In this document: positions 30,518 to 41,800 of the stretch, in pieces
Numbering within the stretch: the stretch's first letter is position 1
How the letters are laid out: the number at the start of each line of letters is the position of its first letter
Assembly: GCA_933822405.4 (NCBI GenBank)
Contig: CAKOGP040002202.1
Span: 310,001-374,000, forward strand
DNA length: 64,000 bases
Direction of reading: 5' to 3'
DNA from: Cylindrotheca closterium
Lineage: Eukaryota > Bacillariophyta > Bacillariophyceae > Bacillariales > Bacillariaceae
The notes under the pieces: model-generated
Told to the model about the DNA's origin: nothing
The model's database searches: none
The model's input: the letters and a program-made list of their open reading frames with translations, nothing else
Translations under genes and position numbers: made by a program

Positions 30518-31676
30518 GTTTGCATATATATATATATATATGAATAGCCAGTTGGTTGTTGCCGGGCCATTGGATCATCCATATCGAGGAGGCCATTGGA
30601 TCAGATTGCTATTTGTCGACTGCGCCATCTATTTCCTGTAAGCTGGACTGCATTCCATGATGTAATACTGGATAGTAGCATTTTGGATTTTGTTGCCCCT
30701 CACACCATCACACTATATGAATATAGTCCCGTTGTGAAAAGAGAAAAAAACCGAAGGCTAGACAAATTTGCGTGATGCATGGAGCCCCTTTTTTGCCTTC
30801 CCATTTAGTCCTCTTGAGACGTTACACAATTCGGCACATGATTTGATGTAAAAGTTCTTTTGCTTGCATCGTGTCTTGTCTCAAATTCTCATTGAGCCCC
30901 TTTCGCATTCTGCCCAACGTTACTTGTCACAGGGCTTTGATGTGGAAGTTCTTTTTCCTCGTCATCGCATCACCGAAACGGTGTCCAAAATCGTGCGTCA
31001 TTGAAATACTCAACGCCAGCTGGATTTTGTCCTTGTGTGACAGACACCCTGCAAGATGGAAACCTTGAACATCGTGCGTAAAAGGTCAACCTCCTCGATG
31101 CCAGCTTTTTTGGACCGATGGATCTTGTTTCAAGGTGATGTCAGATTTTTTACTTAAGGATACGCCAGGTTCGTTAAGTACAAGTCGTACGCATTTTGAA
31201 GTCAGTGCCAGCTTTTTCCAACAGATTGACCGGCAATTTTATCCTTTGCGATGATGTCAGATTTCGTGCTAGCTTTGTTAAGTAAAAATCGTGCGTCATC
31301 TCCCATCGGCGCCAGCTTTTTTCAACAACTTGACCAGAAATTTCATCCTCTGAAATGAATTGAGTCCTTCTACTTAACGACATTTCAGCCTTGTTAAATA
31401 GAACTGATGAGGCCACTAAGTAAATTGTCCGATATTATTTGACGTGGTGCACAAAAATGGTCCGCATTTTTGACGTGGTGCAAATGGAAAGTCGGGAAGT
31501 TTTTTTGACGCCGGCTGGAGAGGTGGAACCATCAATGAATGAAATTCTCCCCAGTCACCTTTGCCGTATATCTTGTGGCAAGAGGTGTAGATGTCTCCTG
31601 AGCTTCAAAAGGGAGACTTTAACATCTTGTCATAAAAACACCAAGACACTTTCAAATCCACACACATATACATATC
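30518..31676. other. Intergenic region with AT microsatellite and degenerate repeats
   Basis: 1159 bp with no supported gene. It starts with an (AT)n tract at about 30523-30541, and 30990-31400 holds degenerate repeats described separately. Short frames in this region show no family features. Confidence 0.55.
30990..31400 (+). repeat. Four degenerate direct repeats (atcgtgcgt ... gccagctttt)
   Basis: Four loosely spaced units begin near 30990, 31071, 31187 and 31288. Each has a version of atcgtgcgt followed some 20 bp later by a version of gccagctttttt. The last two also share gatgtcagatttt before and a gttaagta core, making ~110-bp units. Identity is partial. They may be remnants of a non-coding repeat element. 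Related ttaagta motifs occur near 49290-49325. Confidence 0.5.
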
Positions 31677-32873
31677 ATGTCCAAAATAAAACAAATGCTG
31701 TCCTTTGACTCGGAAGAATGGGACTACAAAGAGCTCACATCTTTGTTGGAAGACTTGGATTTGTTTGAAGAGCCATCACTGAGGTTCTCTCAAGCTCTTT
31801 TAGCTTCCTCTGACTTGTTGGCCTTTCTCTTGAAGCGTGGTGGTTGCAATCCAACCAAAATTGCAATTTCCTGCCTACTGTTGAGCCAGGTTTCCAACCT
31901 TGTCCTTCCTGACTGTGCTTGGTTGCGATACACCTGGTTCGCTTTGATCATTTTGTCAACGCTGTTCCTGAGCATGACAGTGCTCTTCATGGCACACATT
32001 TTTGTCTCCAAGCGTCAACCTGCGTTCAAATCAGCACACAATGAACTATGGGATCGCATACAAGATGGTCGGGCCCTCCGAAACGAAGGATACGATGTCT
32101 TCCTTCCCTTGGTTGCTACTAGTACTACTACGACTAGTAATTTCGTGGACCAAGATGAAAAGGAAGAAAAGGAACCCGAGATTGAAGTTGAAACCAATAC
32201 AAGCAGCAGCAAACATGGTATCATTCTGTTTCCTGGTGCATTGATCAATCATACTGCCTATGCATCCTTGGCGGCCAAATTGAGCGACCATGGAATCCTG
32301 GTGGTGATCATGTCCTATGGTGCAAGCCGATTGACCATGGATGTTGCGGAATGTCAACAGAGGGCACAGTTGGCAATTTCCGAAGTTACCTACGAATTGA
32401 AGGCGTTGGGCCTTGATGACTTGGCAGTAAAGGAATGGGTCCTGGCCGGTCACTCGCTGGGTGGCACCTTGGCGCTCAATGCGGCTGCCCAAATGGACAA
32501 TATTGAAAAGGTCATTCTTTTTGGAGTTGGACGAGATGCCATGGGAGTACCATCTTCTTTCGCGTCATCGGATAAACAAGTATTGGTTATCAATGGATCC
32601 AATGATCCATTTGTGACGGATTGTACCGATGCCCAAAAGACTGATTTTCGAGACTGTCTACCACCCACAGCAGCTGGTTCTGAAAAGAAGACAAAGACAA
32701 CCAAAGGAAGGACTACCTATGTGACAGTTGAAGGCGGCAACCATGCCGGCTTTGCACATTATGGTCCACAAACATACCCAAAACAAGATGGCGAACGAAC
32801 GCTATCGATTGACGAGCAACAGGAAGCATTTGTACAAAAGACCCTGGAGCTCTTGAATCTTGTAAATTTTTGA
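31677..32873 (+). CDS. Membrane-anchored alpha/beta hydrolase
   Basis: 398 residues, single exon. Two hydrophobic segments lie near the N-terminus (about 60-80 and 84-112), then an alpha/beta-hydrolase domain. The likely triad is Ser260 in GHSLGG, Asp310 in NGSNDP and His356 in GGNHAGFAHYGPQ. It belongs to the broad AB-hydrolase families of lipases and esterases; the substrate is unknown. It is the tandem paralogue of the next gene, with the same signature PAFKSA.N.LW.RIQ.GRA and the same His motif. Unlike its neighbour it has no zinc finger; its N-terminus (SEEWDYKELTSLLEDLDLF) is unrelated. Confidence 0.85.
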   Translation: MSKIKQMLSFDSEEWDYKELTSLLEDLDLFEEPSLRFSQALLASSDLLAFLLKRGGCNPTKIAISCLLLSQVSNLVLPDCAWLRYTWFALIILSTLFLSMTVLFMAHIFVSKRQPAFKSAHNELWDRIQDGRALRNEGYDVFLPLVATSTTTTSNFVDQDEKEEKEPEIEVETNTSSSKHGIILFPGALINHTAYASLAAKLSDHGILVVIMSYGASRLTMDVAECQQRAQLAISEVTYELKALGLDDLAVKEWVLAGHSLGGTLALNAAAQMDNIEKVILFGVGRDAMGVPSSFASSDKQVLVINGSNDPFVTDCTDAQKTDFRDCLPPTAAGSEKKTKTTKGRTTYVTVEGGNHAGFAHYGPQTYPKQDGERTLSIDEQQEAFVQKTLELLNLVNF

Positions 32874-33299
32874 ACATATCACCATCATCATCATCATTGA
32901 ACATAGAATAACAATACTGTATAAAACTGTAAATATAACAACAACAACAGCAGCAAGAGAATACCATAGTGTATTGATATAATTTACATCTGTATCGTTG
33001 TTGGAAGAGAGCATTGGATGAATACTGTAGTTTATGGGGTGCAGGATATCACATACAATCCAAAAGATTTTAGAGTACCGGTAGTCATGCGAGTCGGATT
33101 TTCAGTTTTCAGAATTTCTCATGTTGATTTACTTTTACTTTTACAAAATGCAACAACGCTCGTCCAAACAGATAAAACAAAAGTCTTCAGGAAGGAACCT
33201 TTTTGTCGCACAATCCAGCAACCAAGCCAAAAATCCGATACCTTTACACAAGTATCCCAACCAGACCAGCGTTGAACAATCTACACAATAGTTAGAAGA

Positions 33300-34979
33300 A
33301 TGGATCCATCTGATGTTGCCATAATACGAGCCTTGCCAGGAAATGACAGATGTGTCGACTGTGGAGCTATGAATCCACAGTGGGGCAGCGTGCGTTTTGG
33401 GGTATTGTTCTGCCTTAGCTGCAGTGGCAAACACCGGTACGTTCGTTTCTTTAAAAAAAAATGCAAGCAATGGATGGATGCATTTATGGGAATCAATCAA
33501 ACACAGCGTCAGGGTTCTCATGTTAATATCTTTCTTTCGTTCTATTCTCTTCCATGGATCAATCTTATCGAACTCAATTCAATTCAATTCATCTACAATC
33601 AATGTACCAACAACTTATGCACAACTCACTCCATATAATAATACTGTAGTGGTTTGGGAGTGCAAGTTGATTTTGTCCGATCCGTCAATCTCGACGAATG
33701 GACCCAAGATCAACTTCAAGTGATGAAGGTGGGGGGCAATGACAAGTGCAAGTCCTACTTTGAAGAACACAACTTGCCATCGGATTCCACATTGAAGGAA
33801 CGTTATACCTCGGATATCGCCCAGCATTACAAAAAAGTGGTGGCGGCTGCTTCCAAGGGAGAAGCTCCACCTGCAGTACCACCGGCAAGAAGAACGGACA
33901 ACGGGTCAACGACAGATGGCGAATCATCCATGTCTCTGGAAAAGATCACGCGACTGGATGAGCCAATGACATACTCTCAAGCGTATGCTCCGTACTTGGG
34001 TTTTCTGATTGCCTTTTTGACCCAAAGCCTCGTTGTACCTACCATTGGTATTCCATACGTGGCATTGGGCATTGCAACATACTTTGTCGCGCCGGATCAT
34101 GAGTTGCTCCGACATGTTTGGTGGGCCTCGTTGGTGCTGCCACCCGTTGCCATCTTGGGACTGTATGCCTCTGCACTCCGTATCTTTGTCCAGAATCGTG
34201 AGCCTGCCTTCAAGTCGGCCAACAATCTCTTGTGGGAACGGATTCAAACTGGCCGGGCCAAACGATTGGATGGATACGATATTTATCTACCATTCAACAA
34301 GACTGAATCATCCAATTCCTCCAAACAAGGTCTCATTTTCGTTCCTGGTGGTTTGGTCAGTCATACTGCGTACGCTCCAGTAGCTGCCAAACTAAGCGAT
34401 GCCGGAATTTTGGTCGTTGTCATGTCGTTGGAACCAACACGGCTCCCCATGGATGTCTCGTCCTGTCACAAGCGAGCCCTGTTGGTCATGTACGAAGTCC
34501 TCACTTTGGGACTGGACATTTCGGTCGACGAATGGAATTTGGGGGGTCACTCGGCTGGAGCCAGCATGGCCTTGGTGTTGGCGGCCAAAATGACGCCCAG
34601 CAAACTAGTTCTGTGTGGGATTGCCCGAGATGATTTGGGCGTATCGCCCAAATTCAAGACAGCGGCAACACAAGTACTGGTAATGAACGGTTCCGAGGAT
34701 CCCTTTTTACAAGAAAAGACCAAGGAGCAATGGCAAGCATTTCAAAATTTGCTGCCTCCAGAAACGGACCAAGTGAAAACAGAAAAAATGGGTGGGACGA
34801 CAGAATATGTCACGATTGAAGGAGGCAATCATTCTGGCTTTGCTCATTATGGTCCTCAAACATATCCTAAAAAAGATGGTATTCGCAAGATCACCATGGA
34901 AGAACAACAAGATGCCTTTCTGAAAACGACAATCGAGTTCTTGTTAGCGACACCACACGACGGCAAAAAGAAGGACTAG
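33300..34979 (+). CDS. ArfGAP zinc finger fused to a membrane alpha/beta hydrolase
   Basis: Exon 1 is 33300-33436 and exon 2 is 33650-34979, with a 213-bp intron; 488 residues. The splice joins the sequence at the exact point expected for an ArfGAP domain: CVDCG...W...FCLSC (Cys18, 21, 38, 41) then SGKHRGLGVQVDFVRSVNLD. The canonical His after GV is Gln51 here. Residues about 155-225 hold two membrane segments. The hydrolase follows, with Ser347 in GHSAGA, Asp396 in GSEDP and His440 in GGNHSGFAHYGPQ. ArfGAPs stimulate GTP hydrolysis by Arf and mark membrane traffic. Joining this to a transmembrane lipase-like enzyme is an arrangement I do not know from elsewhere. The upstream tandem paralogue lacks the finger, so the fusion probably arose at this locus after duplication. 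Confidence 0.86.
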
Positions 34980-35378
34980 ACTTTTTTCATCACTGACGGT
35001 AGACCATAAAACATATTACTAACTCTGCAACTTGATCATTCCTTAGGAGAAGTAGATATTATTTGAAGATAGTTGTAGGCGACGAAATAAAAATATCGTG
35101 GCAAGTTGATAGCTGGTTTGTTCATACTCTAATATATATCCGATGAACCAGTCCGAGGGTGTGCTCTCCTCTCTGTTCTGGAAAGAGGGGGATTGTTCGT
35201 TGTCACTTCGTTCATTTGGCTCCACAGAAGGCAGATGACTGCAATCTTATTGAATAAGATGATAATGGTTCATTCATGTGCGTCAGGCCTCATTATAGTT
35301 TCGCCCCTTCAGTTTCGGTTTTCGTTTGGTTCTCAGCAGGAATGCACACATCCATAATTATCGTCGTTCATGGATTCT
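34980..35378. other. Intergenic region
   Basis: 399 bp after the ArfGAP-hydrolase gene. No gene, RNA or clear repeat was seen. Confidence 0.5.
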
Positions 35379-35720
35379 TCATACAACATGCGGAATGTGA
35401 ATAGATGACGGTGATGGCAACGAGTCGTCTATCATGTCCAAGCTCCCCGAGGAATCACTCTCCACCCGAATGAGTCGACCTCGACGTCGCGCATGATGAT
35501 GACGTTGATTTCCATGCTGTTCAGCCTCGATTTCAGCTTCGATATCTTCAATACTCGCATTGCGATGACGCCATCTAGACTGTCCAGATTGGTGGCGGTG
35601 ATTATGACGACGTCGTCGACGGCCCCCCTCTTCCTCTTCCGGAGGTCGAATGGGAACTTGAATGAACACCCATGTCATCAACCACAATATCAACTGACAT
35701 CCAAAGCACCAAGATCCCAT
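35379..35720 (-). CDS. Possible small membrane protein with Arg/His-rich tail
   Basis: 113 residues. One hydrophobic segment (about 7-24, GCQLILWLMTWVFIQVPI) is followed by a charged tail with runs of Glu, Arg and His and a Ser/Asp-rich end. No family is recognised. A spliced start further upstream (to about 35780) is possible because the other frame there is also hydrophobic. It could be a small single-pass protein or a chance frame; support is modest. Confidence 0.35.
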   Translation of the reverse strand: MGSWCFGCQLILWLMTWVFIQVPIRPPEEEEGGRRRRRHNHRHQSGQSRWRHRNASIEDIEAEIEAEQHGNQRHHHARRRGRLIRVESDSSGSLDMIDDSLPSPSSIHIPHVV

Positions 35721-35977
35721 AGATAATGAATGCTTCTAACAGACCACAGCATACACAGCGGCAAAGGGACTGAACTGTCAAATAGACGCCTCCTGCGTAC
35801 TGTATTATGGTTTGCTTTGCGGGATGAGGTACATGCCGTTAAAAAGGTGAACAGTTGAGGCGTTGATATTATCACTTTTTTTCAATGATGAGAACCCGGA
35901 TATATACTACCGGTAGTGTGACAGAACCAATACATAGGTGCTACCGGTATTACCGGGAATGTGAAAGTCCTGTCGTA

Positions 35978-38827
35978 CTATGACTGTTCAATGCTATTGT
36001 CCAGCCCACCAGTACTGCTGTATTCGTCTGATGATTTGCCAAAGGAAATCGCAGAAACTCGGATCCCTTTGATATTTGACAATCGTAATCGAACTGACTT
36101 GTTGTACTCCAGCGTCCACCAAACACCTCCAATGTAATCTTGAATAAGAGTCGTAGGTGCAATGATATTGAGCGACTCCAAGTCCATGGCTCGAATCGCA
36201 TGCTTGCCGTCCGCTGACTTTGCCACAAAGTATACGGACAAGGCAAATGGTGGTACATTGGACGCTGCCGTTTCAATGTGCAAAAACATCTCATTGATTT
36301 GTCCCCCGCGACTGTCATCGTATCCCACCATTCCCAATCTCCGCACTTTTGTCGTCCCTTCTTTGTCATAATCCACAACATAAGTTGGATCATCCAAGGA
36401 GGTTCCAATAAACTCGCGCTTCGGTTGCAACCAACCAGGATAACCATGCTGCCAGATGGATACCTTGCGGATATAACTTGGCAATCGAGTGACATCCGTT
36501 CCATTCTCATTATGGCCCACAAGTAGATAGCCGTCCGATCCATGATGGGAAAGGCCATTTCCACGAGAAACTATGTCAATGCCTAGGATTGTTGCCGGAT
36601 ACGCGGGATCTGGAAATGGGGTTTCGTTCTTGATAGTGTCCCCATTGGAAATGTCCTCAATGGGACGATAGTGAATTGTAAAATTGGTTGTGCCACCTGC
36701 CTCAATAGGCACAAAACGATGATCGGAAGGCAATGTAGTGGATAAGGATACATTGTTGTATCGTGACAATCTTTGCTCCATCTGCGCATCATGTAGTGTC
36801 ATTGGTTCGACCATCACGTTGCCCCTATAGATAGCGCTTAGTGTGGCCCTTGGTTTGCCACTTGGTCCATGCAACTCGGGTCGGAAACCAAAGATTCCTG
36901 CCATGGGACTGGACACGGAAACATGAACGACGGTGACGTCACCTCGTACAATAAGCTTGTTTGGTGTCATCTCATTCTCTACCACCACCAAAGTAGCATT
37001 CACTTCAACTTTGCCATGCGGTGTCAGTAGGCTTGCCTTTACGGTTGGGTATTGTTTGGAGAAATAGGGTGCCACCAGAACTCGTTCGTACCCCGGTAAG
37101 ATTGGTCGAATGCCTCCTATGGAATGGGAGAGCCACGCCGTGACACCCGAGGCCCAAGGATGACAATACGATGGCAAACCAGGTGCCGCATCGCCTTTTT
37201 TCATAAAGGCAAGCCATTCCGGAGAAGAATTCTCCCAAAAGCATCCCTTTCCAAGATCCAAAGGTGCTTTCCAACATAGTTTGATCGAGGCCAAGGCTTG
37301 TTCCATCAATTCCGCATTTCCATAGCTTTGCAAAATCCAATATTGATTGAATTGAGACACGGAACAAAGGTTGACGGGATCATTCAAAATGGTGGTCATC
37401 CAAAGGTTGGTTTCATTTCGAGTTGAAATGCCGGCGTTAATGGCATTGGCAGCAGCATGTACCCCAAACTGTTTGGGCCATTGAGGAATGGAACGTAATT
37501 TTTGTCTCATACTTTGATATGCCTCGTGATAAAACTGAGCCTCATCTTGCATCTTGGCAAACTCCAAGGTTTGTGCAAAGTCTCGGCACACTCGAACCAC
37601 CAGCGCTGCAAACGCCAAATGGGCTTCCTGTGGACAATGATCACCATTGCTATGAAAACACCATCCATTCCCGAGTCGATCATCCCAACCAAACCATTGA
37701 ATGTCCAAGGTGGGTGACAAAAAGTCTTGGATTCGAGGATTCAAGATTTTCATGACGTCCTTTGCGAATACAAGAGAAAAGATTTCCGTGTCACCACTTT
37801 CCATGTAATAATCCATGACGCTGAGTGACCAATACAATGGATAGGCCATGATCCCTTGATCCACGACACTGTGATTTCCCGAATCCGTCTGTTGGAGTAC
37901 AGTCTTTACTAAAGAGTAGGGTGAAAAGGCCACCAAACTGGCGGCAATGGTGGGGTGTCCGTCACCTTGAATTGCCACACGATCCCCCCGTTCGATGAGA
38001 ATGGAATTGAAATTGTTCTCTTCCATGTTGAGACGTACTCCATAAGCGCCTGTGTACCAGGCTCGCGTTAGCTTGGCATCAGAGGACGTAAAGGATCCCG
38101 TGTAATGGATGGGTTTGATCTTGGCCACTAGCGAAATGTCCTGAATGACAATGATTCCATCCTCACTATCATAGCTGTTGTTGTTGTTGTTGTCTAATAG
38201 AAACTGAAAGTACAGCCAGGTAAAGCGGACACCTTCGTATAATTCGTCATTTGATTCCAATCGATAGGTGTGATTACCATACTTGGTCAATGGTTTGGTC
38301 TTGCCAGGATATGCCAAGTTGAATTCGGACAAGGAGGCTGTCACCAAAAGATTTTCATTCGACGATAAATCTTGAAGGGCAATCAATTCCATCCAAGCCG
38401 CTCGTTCCACTCCCCAATCCATTTGAATGGTACAGTTCTGATGGACTCGAAAGGAAAACGATGATGATCCCGCGGTCCTCTCCATCATCATACTAGCAGC
38501 ACCTTTGGGTGACACTTGAAACGACGCTGGTGCTCGCACTCGATAATATTGTAGTTTGGTGTCATCTATATTGTCGTTCCATGTATAGGATACCAGTGGA
38601 TCGGGGCTCTCTGGAATATTATTATCATTATTATTATTATGAGGGAGGATGGTGTATCCATTCAATTCGTCATATGGTTCGGGTGCTTCATACACGTAAT
38701 CATAATAGTCGAGTTTATAGTATGATGATTCATCAGCATATGCGCCTTGTTCAGTCAACAACAGCAAAACACATGATAATGAGCAAAGAAAACAAAGATG
38801 GCTGAAAGGTACAATGCTCTGGAGCAT
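35978..38827 (-). CDS. Secreted GH78-like alpha-L-rhamnosidase
   Basis: 949 residues, single exon. A signal peptide (about 1-30, LCFLCSLSCVLLLLTEQGAYA) is followed by beta-rich N-terminal modules, an (alpha/alpha)6-barrel glycosidase domain (about 245-590) and a C-terminal beta-rich extension. The ERGDR...GDGHP block near residue 279 aligns with the catalytic loop of GH78 rhamnosidases, and the barrel ends CHPWASGVTAWLSHSIGGI, close to the GH78 ending. Such enzymes cut terminal rhamnose from polysaccharides or glycosides; diatom mucilage contains rhamnose, so a role in remodelling secreted polysaccharide is a fair inference. The last ~300 residues are not family-typical. Many N-glycosylation sequons are present. 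Confidence 0.82.
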   Translation of the reverse strand: MLQSIVPFSHLCFLCSLSCVLLLLTEQGAYADESSYYKLDYYDYVYEAPEPYDELNGYTILPHNNNNDNNIPESPDPLVSYTWNDNIDDTKLQYYRVRAPASFQVSPKGAASMMMERTAGSSSFSFRVHQNCTIQMDWGVERAAWMELIALQDLSSNENLLVTASLSEFNLAYPGKTKPLTKYGNHTYRLESNDELYEGVRFTWLYFQFLLDNNNNNSYDSEDGIIVIQDISLVAKIKPIHYTGSFTSSDAKLTRAWYTGAYGVRLNMEENNFNSILIERGDRVAIQGDGHPTIAASLVAFSPYSLVKTVLQQTDSGNHSVVDQGIMAYPLYWSLSVMDYYMESGDTEIFSLVFAKDVMKILNPRIQDFLSPTLDIQWFGWDDRLGNGWCFHSNGDHCPQEAHLAFAALVVRVCRDFAQTLEFAKMQDEAQFYHEAYQSMRQKLRSIPQWPKQFGVHAAANAINAGISTRNETNLWMTTILNDPVNLCSVSQFNQYWILQSYGNAELMEQALASIKLCWKAPLDLGKGCFWENSSPEWLAFMKKGDAAPGLPSYCHPWASGVTAWLSHSIGGIRPILPGYERVLVAPYFSKQYPTVKASLLTPHGKVEVNATLVVVENEMTPNKLIVRGDVTVVHVSVSSPMAGIFGFRPELHGPSGKPRATLSAIYRGNVMVEPMTLHDAQMEQRLSRYNNVSLSTTLPSDHRFVPIEAGGTTNFTIHYRPIEDISNGDTIKNETPFPDPAYPATILGIDIVSRGNGLSHHGSDGYLLVGHNENGTDVTRLPSYIRKVSIWQHGYPGWLQPKREFIGTSLDDPTYVVDYDKEGTTKVRRLGMVGYDDSRGGQINEMFLHIETAASNVPPFALSVYFVAKSADGKHAIRAMDLESLNIIAPTTLIQDYIGGVWWTLEYNKSVRLRLSNIKGIRVSAISFGKSSDEYSSTGGLDNSIEQS

Positions 38828-38834
38828 TATTGTA

Positions 38835-41800
38835 TCACTTATTTGGAGGCATTGCGATGTTATTGAAGAAGAATAAATTCATAATGCTGTGATCGGAAAA
38901 CGGACACTTATTTGTACGGAGTTCTTCGCGAACTAAAAGACGGACATTCCGATTCGCTGTNNNNNNNNNNCGACTCTCCATCGAAGAGGAGACGACCATG
39001 AAAGGAAAGTTAGGATGACTTGCAAGACGAGCCTCATGTATGCCATAATGACCCATATCAGCTCCAGACCGGTAATCCACAAACGACTTCAAGTGGTACA
39101 AAAGCTCCGTTAGGTCACGAATGTATTCCGTGGTACACATTTCCGGATACCTCATCCACAATCGCATCAAATCTCCATTCTGCATCAAAGTATTGCACAT
39201 TAAAAATAGAGTATTACCAAAGATGGAACGCTGAAAATCCCCATCATCATAATCCGCACCATCATAGGTCGGCTTCTTAGCACTCAACATGGCGAAGAAA
39301 TAGTAGATGATCATTCCCAGTTGCCTCGCTTGGTCGAGAGTTATACCCCCGCGTAGAACCATGGTAGAAGACATACCAGTGTCCAAACAAGGAAGGAAGG
39401 ACAATACCGAGAATTGTTTCTTAGCGTCAGAAGGAGGCGGTCTTTCCGGATCCACACTCCATGTGTTCATGTCCAAACCATTCCGGACAAAGACACTATC
39501 CATGACAGTAGTCAACAGCTGCTCGGAAGGTAATCGTAATGGTCCAAACGGCCCAAGTGACAGTTTGGCACGGTATCTTATCACCCGGACCATGGCAACC
39601 GCAGCTGCATTTCCGTCATTCTTATGATCCACACCCGACATAACCTGTCGTCCAAGTTCCGATGGCATGAGGATTCGAAAGACAGCTTCAGAAGACACTT
39701 GTCTTGCTGGTTCGCCATCTTTTCTGCAATGAACAACACCAGCACCCACATCACCGATGTCTTGGAGCAACCAAAAACAACATGATAGGAACACAGGTGG
39801 ACATATTGTCCTTTGTTCCGGTGTGGAAATAGCCGCGTGCTTCGTTGACTCTAGTCGAATCTTGAGAGCACCCGGCTTTGCAACAACAGGCGAGTAAACA
39901 AGGCCACCATGAGGATGTCCCGGGATCATAGCAGCGGGATTTACCATTGTCTGATAGTATCCACCCATTCCGTCAGGCACGAATGTTGGGTGTGGGTACG
40001 GTGAATGTGGATACTGCGACGGTGGCGTTGGCTGGTATGGCGACGGCGTGTGATACACGCCCGGAGTCACGTGAGGATGTTGTTGCACTGGCATAGGATG
40101 GAACGGCGACTGCTGGACTGGCGCTGTGTGATACGGAGATGGTGCCCGTGCAAATGGATCGTGCATTGTAGGAACAGGAGGACTTGGGCTCCCCCGAAAA
40201 GGAGACGGAGTTGGTTGAAATGGCCCTGCATGGTCCCCAACATCCATCCTCGGACGCTTATGGGGCGCAAATGGGGAAGTCCAGTCCGCCTCGTCTCTAT
40301 GAGGATGCGGTGTAGTCGTTCGTCCAGACTGTTGAAATGGTAGATGCTGCCGCTTTAATGGTGTTACAGTAGGTGCAAATGGATCCCCTGCATGAACATT
40401 ATAACCGGCGTCGTCATCTTCAGGAGGAGAGACAGCTGGCACAGGTGCAAGAAAAGATGGCGACGTTGACCATGATACCCCCGTTTGGCGTCCTGTTGTC
40501 GGATCACGAGTTGGTGGTCTCGGGGTCGCTGCCATCTGTGCATACGGCCCACCTGCAGTTGGATTCGTCACCCTTCGTGGACCACCATCATTGGGTGGTG
40601 GTCCTAGTGTAGCGACATATGCGACCTCCTCCGTATCGGAAGAGGAATCAACTGGATCGTCCAATTGCTCACCTGAATGTAGTTTTTCAGAAGCTGCTAG
40701 AAAATCATCAAAAGATTCTCCTGGTTCTTCTTCCACCGGTCGCACCAGACGTTGTGGTTTATAACCTGGAGGTGCTTTTGCTGTTTTGGGAATATCTTTT
40801 ACTGGATAAAGATGGAAGGGAGACGGGACCTCCACTGGGTCCAGTGTAAAGTTGGCACACCAATTCGGGCCATCATCGTTCCATCCATCCATGGGTCGCA
40901 TCATTTGACTCAGAAAAGGTTGGCATTCAGCAGATAGGGTGCCACCACCACCTTGATCCAATGGATATTCCAATGTTCCGCGTTTAAGGAACATATGGTA
41001 CTGCATCCGCGCCATCTGGAACGCCTTGGATTGGGCAGCGATAGGTCCACGTCTCACAATTTGAGAGAAATGATTGCGCAAGAAACGATCTTGTTGGACC
41101 TGAAACGGTGCCAACTGCTTACAATCACCAATCAGCGATTGTCCATTAGGGTTATCTATAGTTGGAAAAGTATCCCACAGAGGAAGAGCCGATACCACAG
41201 GTACGCCAAACGCCTGAGAATTAGCATTGACGGCGTCAAACCAATTTTTAATTGCCGCTTTTTGGGTGCCGAGAAGATGCAACAATCCCCCAAAAACCTT
41301 ACTATTGCGATTCTCCAGAGAATCACAGAATTCGGCATAGCTAATTGTAGCTGGCCAAACGAAACCAACTGGGCATTCTGACATAAATGGAAAAATTAAA
41401 ATTTTCCACGAATCTCCATTCAGCGGTTTCTGACCCAAGGCCAAACCATCAGACATGATCACAGGAAACAACGCTTCTGCAAAAGCCCGACGTCCTTCGT
41501 CCAGGGATACACCTAAGGTGGTACCGCACAGGGAACCCAACATCAAGTGATTCGGTTCATCAACTGGCCGAGGACACTTCAAGTGGTTCGTCACCGTGGC
41601 CTCAAAGACATCAGCCAACAATGGTGCACCGAAACCACTGTCTGAGCTCGTATTCGGTTTTGTCATTACCGGAGCAGAGATGAAGCATAGATGACAAGGT
41701 TCTCCGTCCGCCCCTTTCCGAACAACTAGCGCAAATCCTGGTGGTTTGGTTTCACCAAGCATCAGACGCTGATGGTAAGTCAAACTTGGGTCATTCCATC

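Noticed and set aside
35950..36564. 204-codon minus-strand frame overlapping the rhamnosidase
   Set aside because: Out-of-frame shadow of the 949-residue gene.
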